Positions 39,324-48,527 of a DNA stretch of 64,000 nucleotides are shown here, piece after piece. The DNA is taken from positions 868,001-932,000 of the forward strand of contig NZ_CP127174.1 in the NCBI RefSeq assembly GCF_030273315.1. Reading direction: 5' to 3'. Origin of the DNA: Natrialbaceae archaeon AArc-T1-2 (GTDB lineage Archaea; Halobacteriota; Halobacteria; Halobacteriales; Natrialbaceae). Both the position numbers and the translations under genes were made by a program. Numbering within the stretch: position 1 is the stretch's first letter; each line of letters opens with the position of its first letter. The notes under the pieces were generated by a model. It did no database searches, was not told where the DNA came from, and saw only the letters and a program-made list of their open reading frames with translations.

Positions 39324-42041
39324 CTACTCGACGATGACGACCGCCGATTCGGTCTCGAGCATCTCGCCTTCGCCCGAGTAGGTGCGCTCGTACTCGACGT
39401 CGAACAACTCGCCTTCGAGTTCCTCGCCGGCGACGCACAAGACGTCGTCGTCTCGCGAGCGTTGCCCGCTCGCATCATCCACAGCGCGTGGCTCTGTGCC
39501 CTCAATCTCGTACTCGCCGCTCTCGATCGCGGCGTCGATCTCGCCGACTTTCTCGCCGTACCGCGGGCCGACCTGCGAGTAATCGAGGTCGATCGCGGCC
39601 ACTTCGGTGGTGATCTCCGGCTGGTCGGCGAGTACCTCGAGGTCGTCGACGTGCATCACAGTTCTGACGGCGTCCTCAAAGCCTTCGATCGGGCCGTAGA
39701 CCGACACCGATTCGAGCTCTTCGTTCAGCGGGAGCTGGCGTTCGCTTTTGTACCGCCGTAGCGCTGAGATGACCTCCATCGCCGTCTCGCCGGCCTCGAG
39801 GTCGGCCTCGTAGCCCCGGGGTTCGGGCCAGTCCTCGGTGTGAACGCTGTCGAAGGCGTCGTCTCGCGGCTCGCTATTCGCATACAGCGCCTGCCAGATC
39901 TCCTCGGTGATGTGTGGCAGGTACGGGGCCCACAGTTTGAGGAACGTCCGGTGAGCGACTCGCAACGCGTACGCCGTCGAGGGGTTGTCCTCGCGTTCTT
40001 TCGCGATCTCGAGGTAGTCGTCACAGAACGTCCCCCAGAAGAACGTCCGGAGCCGATCGCGGGCCTTCGCGAACTCGTAGGCCTCGAGGTGGTCGGTCAG
40101 GTCCGCGATGGCAGCGTCGAGTTCGGCGAGCAGCCAGCGGTCGATCGCCTCGAGTTCCTCGGGTTCGTCGGGCTCGGCCGGTGCGAGTGTGTCGACGAGC
40201 TTCGAGGCGTTCCAGAGCTTTCGCAGTAGCTTCTCGCCTGCGGTGAGGTCTTTCTCCTGATACGGGAAGTCGTCGCCGACGGAGGTGCCGGCTGCCCAGT
40301 AGCGGGCGGCGTCGACGGGATAGGCCTCGAGCACCTCGTCGGGAGCGACGACGTTGCCACGCGATTTCGACATCTTCTCTCGGTTCTCGTCTAAGACGTG
40401 GCCGTTGATCATCGTCGCGTCGAAGGGGACCTCGCCGGTGTGCTCGTAGCACTTGACGATCGTGTGGAACAGCCAGAACGAGATGATGTCGTGGCCCTGG
40501 GGACGGAGGTCGAACGGGTAGAGTTCGGGGTTGTCCATCCGGAACGCCGCCGCATCGGCGTCCCAGTCCCAGCCGGCGTTGATCAGTGGCGTGAGCGAGG
40601 AGGTCGCCCAGGTGTCGAAGACGTCGTCTTCGGGGTCGAACGCGTCCGCCCCACACTCGGGACAGGAATCGACTGGCGGCTCGTCGCTTAGCGGGTCGAC
40701 CGGCAGGTCCTCGCGGTCGGCCATCACCGGGTGGTCACACGCCTCGCAGTACCACACCGGGAACGGGATCCCCGAGTCCCGTTGTCGGGAGATCAGCCAG
40801 TCCCACTCGAGGCCCTCGATCCAGTGTTTGTAGCGAGTAAACATCTTCTTGGGGTACCAGTCCATCTCCCGGCCGGCCTCCAAGTACTCCTCCTTGTGGT
40901 CCAGAATTTCGACGTACCACTGCTTCGAGACCCGGAACTCGACGGGCGTGTCACAGCGTTCGTGGACCTGGACGGTGTGGGAGATTTCCCAGCGGTCCCG
41001 AAGGTAGCCTTCCTCGTCTAAGTCCTCGACGATGGCCTCGCGAGCTTCCTCGGTCGACAGGCCCTCGTACTCGCCCGCGAGGTCGGTCATCGTCGCGGAC
41101 TCGTCGATCGCCACCCGAAGCGGGAGGTCGTGGGCCTGGTACCACTCGATGTCCTTCTGGTCGCCGAAGGTACAACACATCACGACGCCGGTCCCTTTCT
41201 CCATGTCGACGCGCTCGTCCTCGATGATCGGCACCTCGTGGCCGAAGATCGGGATGCGAGCGGTCTCGCCGACGAGGTCGGCGTTGTCCTCGTCGTCGGG
41301 GTGGACGAACACGGAGACACACGCGGGCAGGAGTTCGGGACGGGTCGTCGAGATGACGAACTCCTCGCGTGGGGCGTCGTCACCGACAACTTCGAACGCG
41401 ATGTCGTTGAAGTGCGAGCCCTGCTCCATGTCCTCCATCTCGACTTGCGAGATGGCGGTCTCACATTCGGGACACCAGATCGCCGGGGCCTTCTTGCGGT
41501 ACTCCCGGCCCTGTTCGTAGAGATCGAGGAAGGAGAGCTGGGAGATCCGCTGGACGCGGGGCTCGATCGTCTTGTAGGTGTTGTCCCAGTCGATCGAGCA
41601 GCCGAGTGCCTGCATCTTCTCGGTGAAGTCCGCCTCGTACTCCTGACAGACCTCCCGGCAGAGCTGCTGGAACTCCCGGCGCTCGTAGTCCTGGTGACGG
41701 ATGTCCAGTTCCTTCTCGGTCAGCCGCTCGCTCGCGATCCCGTTGTCGTCGTAGCCGAAGGGAAAGAGTACGTCGCCGTCGTGCATTCGCTGGAACCGGG
41801 CGGCGAAGTCCTGCAGCGTGTGACCGTAGAGATGACCCATGTGCAGATCACCCGACACCGTCGGCGGCGGCGTGTCGATCGCGTAGACGGTGTTCGGGTC
41901 CGTCTCGGGATCGTCCTCGTAGGCGTAGGTCTTCTCCTCGACCCACGTCCGTTGCCAGCGCGGTTCGGCCGTCTCGGGGTCGTACTCCCCCTCGAGGGAG
42001 ACCTCGAGCTCGCGGTCTCGCTCCGGCGTGTCCGTACTCAT
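39324..42041 (-). CDS. valS: Valyl-tRNA synthetase
   Basis: The product is 905 residues from the ATG at 42041. Class I motifs: PTVSGDLHMGHLYGH (HIGH equivalent) and REKMSKSRGNVV (KMSKS). The editing domain is between (ISTTRPELLPACVSVFVHPDD). Zinc-type Cys clusters: WYCEACDHPV and SCPECGADAF. The C-terminal anticodon-binding domain has LYEQ/ALRVAHRTFLKLWAP. An ATG at 42140 would add 33 non-conserved residues. Confidence 0.94.
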   Translation of the reverse strand: MSTDTPERDRELEVSLEGEYDPETAEPRWQRTWVEEKTYAYEDDPETDPNTVYAIDTPPPTVSGDLHMGHLYGHTLQDFAARFQRMHDGDVLFPFGYDDNGIASERLTEKELDIRHQDYERREFQQLCREVCQEYEADFTEKMQALGCSIDWDNTYKTIEPRVQRISQLSFLDLYEQGREYRKKAPAIWCPECETAISQVEMEDMEQGSHFNDIAFEVVGDDAPREEFVISTTRPELLPACVSVFVHPDDEDNADLVGETARIPIFGHEVPIIEDERVDMEKGTGVVMCCTFGDQKDIEWYQAHDLPLRVAIDESATMTDLAGEYEGLSTEEAREAIVEDLDEEGYLRDRWEISHTVQVHERCDTPVEFRVSKQWYVEILDHKEEYLEAGREMDWYPKKMFTRYKHWIEGLEWDWLISRQRDSGIPFPVWYCEACDHPVMADREDLPVDPLSDEPPVDSCPECGADAFDPEDDVFDTWATSSLTPLINAGWDWDADAAAFRMDNPELYPFDLRPQGHDIISFWLFHTIVKCYEHTGEVPFDATMINGHVLDENREKMSKSRGNVVAPDEVLEAYPVDAARYWAAGTSVGDDFPYQEKDLTAGEKLLRKLWNASKLVDTLAPAEPDEPEELEAIDRWLLAELDAAIADLTDHLEAYEFAKARDRLRTFFWGTFCDDYLEIAKEREDNPSTAYALRVAHRTFLKLWAPYLPHITEEIWQALYANSEPRDDAFDSVHTEDWPEPRGYEADLEAGETAMEVISALRRYKSERQLPLNEELESVSVYGPIEGFEDAVRTVMHVDDLEVLADQPEITTEVAAIDLDYSQVGPRYGEKVGEIDAAIESGEYEIEGTEPRAVDDASGQRSRDDDVLCVAGEELEGELFDVEYERTYSGEGEMLETESAVVIVE

Positions 42042-42329
42042 GTTCTCACCGCCCTCCGTGGGCGCGGTCGATACCGGGTGCGTCGTCGGGAGCGTCGGTC
42101 GTACATACGTGTCCTTGATCGATGCATACCGGTCGGCCACAATACATCCGTCGAATCGTGGGTGATGAGGTTGGGGCTACGAGGCCCCTACGAAAACGGC
42201 GAGACGACTGCCGACGGACCGGCGCATACGCTTCGTTGAACGGGAACCCATTAGGACTTTTCGTGTTCACGTCCGCAAATCTGGCGGAACCGGTATCATT
42301 TTGCGGACGGGGACGGTGTCGTCTCGTAT

Positions 42330-44045
42330 ATGAAACACGCCAACGGCCCACTCTGTTCGATCGACGTCGGCGAGCGAACGGCGACGACGGAGGACGTAGA
42401 CGACGTCCTCGAGTCGTTCGTCGGCGGGCGTGCGGTCGGGACGAAACTCGCCCACGACCGGATTCCCTTCGATGCCGACCCGTTTGGTCCCGAGAACCGC
42501 CTGTACTTCGCGACGGGCCCGCTCCAGCACTCGACGATGAGTTTTACCGGACGGATGTCGGCGACGGCTATCTCGCCGCTTACCGACGGCCTGCTGTCTT
42601 CGAACGCCGGCGGCTTCCTCTCGCGCAATTTCACCGCGACGGGCTACGGCGCAGTCGAGATCACAGGCGAGAGCGACGAACTCGTCGTCGTCCACGTCAC
42701 CGACGGGATCGACGAGCCACACTCGTCGGGCAGCGAGACGGAGTCTCGCCCGCGTGTCGAGTTCGAGGAAGTACCAGAACTCGAGGGGGCCGAAACCTCC
42801 GAGATCTGTGCGTACCTCGAGGACGAACACGGGCTCGGCCCGGAACACACCGCCACCGTCGGCCCGGCCGGCGAGAACGAGGTTCGCTTCGCCTCGATCA
42901 TGACCTCCCGCGAGCGGGCGTTCGGTCGGGGCGGTCTCGGCGCGGTGCTCGGCTCGAAGAACGTCAAAGCGATCACGTTCGAGGGCGACGCGACCTCCGA
43001 CGTCGAGATCCCGTCCCTGCAGATGGACGTCCACCGCGAGGCCGCCCAGTCAGAGCACATCATGAAACGCCAGGGGACGACCTCGGTGACGGAGTATGCA
43101 AACCACGTCGAGGCCTTGCCGACGCATTACTTCTCCGAACTGTCGTTCGACGGCATCTCGGGAATCAGCGGCGACCGCGTCGAGGAGAAGAAGTACGAAA
43201 AAGGGACCTGTTCTGCCTGTGCGTTCGCCTGCAAACTGCCCACCCGTGACGAGGACGAAGACCTCGAGACGGAAGGCCCGGAGTTCGAGACGCTCATGGC
43301 CTTCGGCTCGAACTCGGGCGTCGACGACGTCGTCGAGGTGATGAAAGCGAACAAGCTGTGTGACGAACTCGGGATGGACACCATCTCGGCTGGCGACGTC
43401 GTCGCAGCGTACCTCGAAAGCGTTGACGAGTTCGGTAACGCCGAACTGATCCACGAGACCGTCGAAAAAATCGCCTCCCGGGAGGGCATCGGCGACACGC
43501 TCGCGGAAGGGATCGACCGCTTCCACGACGAACTCGGCGTCGAAAACTGGACCGTGAAAGGTCTCGAGTTTCCCGCCCACGACGGCCGCTCCTTACACGG
43601 GCAGGGACTGGGGTTTGCCACCTCGAACCGTGGTGCCGATCACATGTACGGCGAGTTTTACTCCTTCGAGTACCCGCTCGTCGACGAGGAGCGAGCGCTC
43701 GACAAAAGCGGTCTCGAGGGCAAGCCGTCGACGCTCGTCGAAAACGAGAACCTAAACGTCGTCAAAGACAGCGCCGTCCTCTGTAAGTTCTCTCGTGACT
43801 TCGTCACGCCCGACCGCCTCGAGACGTTGCTCGACGCCGACTACGAGCAGTTGCTCGCAGTCGGGGCTCGCGTCGTCTCCCTCGAGCGTCACTTCAACAA
43901 CCAGCGCGGCTTCGACCACGAGGACGACCGCCTGCCCTACGAGCTGCCCGAATTCGAGACGGCACTCGAGAGCTACTACGCCGAACGCGGCTGGAACGAC
44001 GACGGCACCGTCCCCGAGGAGACGCTCGAGGAGCGTCCGGCCTGA
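42330..44045 (+). CDS. Aldehyde:ferredoxin oxidoreductase-family tungstoenzyme
   Basis: The product is 571 residues. N-terminal pterin domain: GGRAVGTKLAHDRIP, GPLQHSTMSFTGRMSATAISPLT, GGFLSRNFTATGYGAVEI. 4Fe-4S ligands: GTCSACAFACKLPTRD and a late Cys in DSAVLCKFSRDF. SASREG-type core LHGQGLGFATSNRGADHMYG. Oxidises aldehydes to acids with ferredoxin; W or Mo bound by a bis-pterin. Members of this size in haloarchaea have not been assigned substrates. Confidence 0.9.
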   Translation: MKHANGPLCSIDVGERTATTEDVDDVLESFVGGRAVGTKLAHDRIPFDADPFGPENRLYFATGPLQHSTMSFTGRMSATAISPLTDGLLSSNAGGFLSRNFTATGYGAVEITGESDELVVVHVTDGIDEPHSSGSETESRPRVEFEEVPELEGAETSEICAYLEDEHGLGPEHTATVGPAGENEVRFASIMTSRERAFGRGGLGAVLGSKNVKAITFEGDATSDVEIPSLQMDVHREAAQSEHIMKRQGTTSVTEYANHVEALPTHYFSELSFDGISGISGDRVEEKKYEKGTCSACAFACKLPTRDEDEDLETEGPEFETLMAFGSNSGVDDVVEVMKANKLCDELGMDTISAGDVVAAYLESVDEFGNAELIHETVEKIASREGIGDTLAEGIDRFHDELGVENWTVKGLEFPAHDGRSLHGQGLGFATSNRGADHMYGEFYSFEYPLVDEERALDKSGLEGKPSTLVENENLNVVKDSAVLCKFSRDFVTPDRLETLLDADYEQLLAVGARVVSLERHFNNQRGFDHEDDRLPYELPEFETALESYYAERGWNDDGTVPEETLEERPA

Positions 44046-44054
44046 CAGTCCGAG

Positions 44055-45185
44055 TTACTCGAGTCGATCCAACACGGCGTCTTTCTCGTAGGCCAGCGAG
44101 AGCGAGCGCGACCGTCCGCGACCCTCGACGTCCGCGTACTCGGCGTCGATCAGTCCGAGCTGGTCGAGTTTGTTGACGAGTTCGGAGTAGCGGGTGTAGC
44201 CGAGGTCGGTCTCCTCGTGGAAGGCCTCGTAGACGTCGCCGGCCTGATCGCCGTCGTTTCTGGCGACGATCTCGAGGAGAGCCCGTTCGTTCGCCTCGAG
44301 CCCCGAGAGGCTCCGGGAGAGGTGAACGTACTTCGAGGTCTCGTAGGCCTCCTCGACGTCCTCGCGTTCGACGACGCGGCTGGCACGCATCTCTGCGTTC
44401 AGCCCCGCTCGCCGGAGGAGGTCGATGCCGACGCGCAGGTCGCCGCTTTCTGCGGTCAGCTCGGCGACGCGTTCGAGCACCGGTCGGTCGACGACGCCGT
44501 CGTGAAAGCCCCGCTCGACTCGTTCCATGAGGATGTCGACGATCTCTGGTTCGTCGTAGACGGGAAAGTAGACGTCCTCGGGCCGGAAGACGCTCTGGAC
44601 GCGGGAGTCCAGCTCCTCGATCGGCTCGAGGGTTGGGTCCGAGGAGACGACGACGACGCCGATTTTCGCGCCGGGATACTCCTCGTGGGCGCGCAACAGC
44701 GAGTACAGCGTATCAGAGGCTTCGTTCTCGTAGAAGAGGTAGTTGACGTCGTCGAGCGCGACGACGAGGATCCGGTCCTGTTCGACGAGTTTCTCGGCGA
44801 TCTGACCGAAGAGCTTCTTGAACGAGATGCCGGAAGAGGGCGGTTCGTAGTCGAAGGTCCCCTCGAACAGTCGCGAGAAGACGGAGTAGCGAGTGGCGTT
44901 GACCTGGCAGTTGACCCGGATCGTCCGAACCGTGCGAGTCTGGGCACCGACCTCGTCGAACAGCTTCTGGATGGCGGTGGTCTTGCCGGTGCCGGGCGGC
45001 CCACGGACGACGACGTTGAGCGGCTGTGAGCCCCGGACTGCCGGCCGCAACGCGTAGCCGAGACTCTCCATCTGGGAGTCGCGGTGTTTGAACGTCTCGG
45101 GGAGGTATCCGAGTTCGAAGACGCGCTCGTCTCTGAACACGGACTCGTCCCACGATAGCATCCCCTCTTCGGGGTCGTCGGACAT
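44055..45185 (-). CDS. Orc1/Cdc6-type replication initiator
   Basis: The product is 376 residues from the ATG at 45185 (an ATG four codons earlier is also possible). AAA+ ATPase: Walker A VVRGPPGTGKTTAIQKL, Walker B ILVVALDDVNYLFYEN, sensor 1 VVVVSSDPTLEPIEELDSRVQSVF, and sensor 2 GDLRVGIDLLRRAG. A C-terminal winged helix follows (ALLEIVARNDGDQAGDVYEAF). One of several paralogues likely in the genome. No origin-recognition repeats seen in its 107-bp upstream gap, so an origin here is not supported. Confidence 0.88.
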   Translation of the reverse strand: MSDDPEEGMLSWDESVFRDERVFELGYLPETFKHRDSQMESLGYALRPAVRGSQPLNVVVRGPPGTGKTTAIQKLFDEVGAQTRTVRTIRVNCQVNATRYSVFSRLFEGTFDYEPPSSGISFKKLFGQIAEKLVEQDRILVVALDDVNYLFYENEASDTLYSLLRAHEEYPGAKIGVVVVSSDPTLEPIEELDSRVQSVFRPEDVYFPVYDEPEIVDILMERVERGFHDGVVDRPVLERVAELTAESGDLRVGIDLLRRAGLNAEMRASRVVEREDVEEAYETSKYVHLSRSLSGLEANERALLEIVARNDGDQAGDVYEAFHEETDLGYTRYSELVNKLDQLGLIDAEYADVEGRGRSRSLSLAYEKDAVLDRLE

Positions 45186-45304
45186 CACTTTCACCACGCT
45201 CTCGGAGCTACTTAGTTGTTTGCTGGTTCGCGCTGGTCCGTACTAGTGTCAGTGCCAGCGTCAGCGTTCGACCCTCGAGAACGCCGTCGGAGCCCCGACG
45301 AGCG

Positions 45305-45805
45305 TCAAGCCTCCGGGATCGGCTCGTCGATCCACTCCTCGTAGAACGTCTCGATGTCGGGTTCGAATTCGTGGATGATCGGATAGCCCGGCATCACGTT
45401 GTTCACCTCGAGCAGCGTCTTGCAGCCAGGGCAGAAGTACTCTCGAAGTTCCATGTAATCCGGATGAGGGTGCATGTTTTCCGGGTAGATTTCGAGGTAG
45501 TCTTCTTCCGTATCTCGAACGTTGATCAGCGCGTCTTTCTTCCAGTTCTCGTCGTGTTCACAGAACTCGTGGCCGCACTCACACTTGATGAGCCAGTGGT
45601 CCTCGGGCTTCGCAACGACGAACAGGTTGTCCGCATACGGGATGATGATCGGGTCATCCCAGTCGACCCGGTCCTGGAGAACGTCCCGGACCTGCTGGAA
45701 CCGGTCCGAGTCTTTGAAGTCACTCATCATGTTGTGCAGCTGATTCCACTCCAGATTGTCGTCGACGAGGTCTTCGATTATCTCGCGTGGGTATGATTCT
45801 GGCAT
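45305..45805 (-). CDS. acxC: Acetone carboxylase gamma subunit
   Basis: The product is 166 residues. Zinc-binding Cys pattern IKCECGHEFCEHDENWKKDAL and REYFCPGCKTLLEVN, ending GYPIIHEFEPDIETFYEEW. This is the small subunit of the alpha2beta2gamma2 acetone carboxylase, which turns acetone and bicarbonate into acetoacetate using ATP. It lies 17 bp after the alpha gene and closes the cluster. Confidence 0.9.
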   Translation of the reverse strand: MPESYPREIIEDLVDDNLEWNQLHNMMSDFKDSDRFQQVRDVLQDRVDWDDPIIIPYADNLFVVAKPEDHWLIKCECGHEFCEHDENWKKDALINVRDTEEDYLEIYPENMHPHPDYMELREYFCPGCKTLLEVNNVMPGYPIIHEFEPDIETFYEEWIDEPIPEA

Positions 45806-45822
45806 TGATGTTCACCTCTGTC

Positions 45823-48381
45823 TTAGTCGTCGTCCGTCGGTTGTTCTAGCGGTGTATCCTGGAACGATGCTTCAGGGCTCGGCAAATCCTTGATGGACCG
45901 CTCGCTCCCCCAGGTGTAGGGCACTGCCGGTTCGTCGTCTCGGCCAACGCCGAGCCAGGTTTCGTGGCTCTTCGTCGGGTTCTTCCACTTCTGTTTGAGG
46001 CCGGACGCGAAACGATTCTCGAGTGATGTCTCCGCCTTGTCGCTCACCGTGAACCGGAAGTCGTCCGGCAGGTCCCAGAAGTCGCGGTAGAAGTCGGCGA
46101 ACTGCTTGCTCATCCGCATGCTGCTCTCGTAGGTCTTTTTGACGTCGTCGATGAGACCCTCTTCCTCGCGAATTCGCTGGCGCTCGTCCTCGTACCACTC
46201 CGAGACGGGCTGGGTGATCTCTTCGCGTTCTTCCATCCGTTCTGTCCGGAGCTGGTCGGTCGCCTCTTCGTCGAGTTCCCACTCGCCCTGCACGGCGGAG
46301 TTGTGTTGTGCCTCGTCGTCGACGTTCTCCACGACGACGGCGTAGGCGTCCTTGGCGTGGCGCGGCAGGACGTACCCGTCGTGGATGTCCTCGAGCACCT
46401 TCTCGGGCTCTCGTTCGAGCGGGTCACCGAGCCCTGACCCCCCACGGAGGTAGTTCAGATACATGTCGTAGTCGTCGAACTCCTTGGGCGTGCTGATGCC
46501 CTCCGGTCGGCGGGTTATCTCCCCGTCGATCTTGGACTCGAACTCGCCGCTTTCGGGGTCCAGGTCGTGTTGTGGGTACTCCTCGCCGTTCTCGAAGCGT
46601 TCTTCGAGGTCCGTGTTCCGGGCGTTGAGGATGTAGCCGGAGGCAGCGGGATAGCCACCGAAGAGGCCGCCGTCGCTGGTCATGTAGCCGTTGCCCATCT
46701 CGTAGAGCAACCACCTGCTCACGTCCTTGACCGTTCGCATCGACTCGAAGCCGGAACCACCTGTACGGCGGCCTGCGCCACCAGTATTTGGTTTGACAGC
46801 GCGGCCGAGGAACGGAAGCGGTTCGGTCATCTCCCACACTTCGGCGTCGCCCATGTCGCCTTCGGGGTTCCAGATCGCCGCCGCGTGCGGTTCGCCGTCC
46901 TCGACGTAGCGAGCGCCGACGCCTTCACAGGCCGACTCGAAGGAGTTGACGGCGTGGAGCTTGTCGAACTGGTCGATGCCGCCGCCCTGCAGCCAGTTCG
47001 ACGTGTTGGCGTTGCCGGCGTTGATCTCCTCCCAGAACCCGCGGGCGAAGTATCCCCGCGAGAGGTGTTGCCAGAGCGGTGCCCACGCCGACACGAGGAA
47101 GTGCCAGGCGTAGGCGTGAGCCGTCTCCGTGTTCTGGGTGTTCGCCCACGAGCCGACCGGCAAGTGAAAGTCACACGCGTAGTAGGCACCGTCGTTGACC
47201 AGTTTGTTGGGTATGACCGTCTGTGTTAACATCACCCAGATGCCGCCCTGTATCGCGGCTGGCGTGCAGTTGTACGGGTGCCAGCCCCACTTATTCGCAC
47301 CCTCGAAAGACACCTGAAACGATCCGTCTTCCCGAACGTGGAGTTCCGAGGGGGCGTGCATGAGGTGATTCTCGTTCGCGTACGCCCGGGTGAGATTATC
47401 CTGGCCCTCGTAGAGTGCGTCCACGAACGATGCACCGCGGTATGTCCCCGGCAACATCGTCTTCTGGATACGACTTCTGAACCCACGCCGGCCGTCCTCG
47501 ACGACTTCACGAGACAGTTGTTTGAATTTCTCGATACCGTACTCGTCGATGAGATCGTTCACTGCTTTACGAATCATCAGACAACCAGTCATCCGGGTCC
47601 GTTCGTCGAGTTTCAGGAAGTCCGGCGTTCTGGTCTTATCGGGGAAGTCGTTTTTCCAGGAGTTGTAGATCTCGAGGTCTTCACCGATCTTTCGGGCCGT
47701 GTAGTGGGCACCGTCACCGAATCGGGAGGCCTGGGACACGTTCATGCTCCCGGGACCGACCGCACCGGTGTCGATAACGTGGGTCACACCGCCGGCCCAG
47801 GCAACGAGCTCCCCGTCGTGGAAGATCGGAATGATCGTCATGATATCACACGGGTGGACGTCGCCGACGTGTGTGTCATTATTCACGAAGATGTCGCCGG
47901 GCTCGATACCCGGACTCTCTTCGTAGTCGTGGTTGATCATGTACTTGATCGCCTCACTCATCGTGTGGATGTGCACGATGATCCCCGTCGAGATGGCGAT
48001 CGAGTCTCCCTCTGGGGTAAACAGCCCATAGCACAACTCACCTTCCTGTTCGACGATCGGGGTTGCGGCGACCTCTTTCGAGGTCTCTCGCGCATTGACC
48101 AGTTCGCCACGTAGCTGGGCGAACATCTGCTCGTACTCGATTGGGTCTTCCTCTTTTAGCGAGAGCTTCTCGAACCCGGCATAGTGGCCCGTCTTTTCGG
48201 TCTCTTCTTCGAGTTCTTCGAACTGTTCGCGAAGTCCCGTTCCATCCCAGCCGATACCGTCTCCCTTCTCTTGTTTCTCTCTGAACCGTTCTTGCTCCCG
48301 GTGCATTCGAGGAAAGTTTTCCTCGGACTTCCCGTGGGTTCTCTCTCCTGACGCATCTGATGGATGCTGTTCTGAACTCAT
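45823..48381 (-). CDS. acxB: Acetone carboxylase alpha subunit, copy 1 (hydantoinase B family)
   Basis: The product is 852 residues of the hydantoinase B/oxoprolinase family: ELCYGLFTPEGDSIAISTGI, GDIFVNNDTHVGDVHPCDI, TPAAIQGGIWVMLTQTVIPN, and DFHLPVGSWANTQNTETAHAY. N-terminal charged lead. The middle (about residues 350-730) is almost identical to the second alpha gene at 51027-53534, including at DNA level. Between the beta and gamma genes, so it is the operon's core alpha subunit. Confidence 0.9.
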   Translation of the reverse strand: MSSEQHPSDASGERTHGKSEENFPRMHREQERFREKQEKGDGIGWDGTGLREQFEELEEETEKTGHYAGFEKLSLKEEDPIEYEQMFAQLRGELVNARETSKEVAATPIVEQEGELCYGLFTPEGDSIAISTGIIVHIHTMSEAIKYMINHDYEESPGIEPGDIFVNNDTHVGDVHPCDIMTIIPIFHDGELVAWAGGVTHVIDTGAVGPGSMNVSQASRFGDGAHYTARKIGEDLEIYNSWKNDFPDKTRTPDFLKLDERTRMTGCLMIRKAVNDLIDEYGIEKFKQLSREVVEDGRRGFRSRIQKTMLPGTYRGASFVDALYEGQDNLTRAYANENHLMHAPSELHVREDGSFQVSFEGANKWGWHPYNCTPAAIQGGIWVMLTQTVIPNKLVNDGAYYACDFHLPVGSWANTQNTETAHAYAWHFLVSAWAPLWQHLSRGYFARGFWEEINAGNANTSNWLQGGGIDQFDKLHAVNSFESACEGVGARYVEDGEPHAAAIWNPEGDMGDAEVWEMTEPLPFLGRAVKPNTGGAGRRTGGSGFESMRTVKDVSRWLLYEMGNGYMTSDGGLFGGYPAASGYILNARNTDLEERFENGEEYPQHDLDPESGEFESKIDGEITRRPEGISTPKEFDDYDMYLNYLRGGSGLGDPLEREPEKVLEDIHDGYVLPRHAKDAYAVVVENVDDEAQHNSAVQGEWELDEEATDQLRTERMEEREEITQPVSEWYEDERQRIREEEGLIDDVKKTYESSMRMSKQFADFYRDFWDLPDDFRFTVSDKAETSLENRFASGLKQKWKNPTKSHETWLGVGRDDEPAVPYTWGSERSIKDLPSPEASFQDTPLEQPTDDD

Positions 48382-48527
48382 TGTTGCTTGTCTGGTGTTC
48401 TCATCTGATTACAGCCAGATGTGAGCTGGTGCAGCGCATCCACCTCACGGCCAGGACAGCCACCCGCCAGGTGACACCTGCAGTGAGGTAGATGCATGTC
48501 TACACGAGGGCGGTGGAACGCCCTCTC

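Noticed and set aside
41130-42239. 369-codon plus-strand frame opposite valS
   Set aside because: Shadow of a highly conserved synthetase.
45186-45304. Replication origin beside the Orc1/Cdc6 gene
   Set aside because: No origin-recognition repeats or A/T-rich unwinding region seen in the short upstream gap; many haloarchaeal orc genes are not next to origins.
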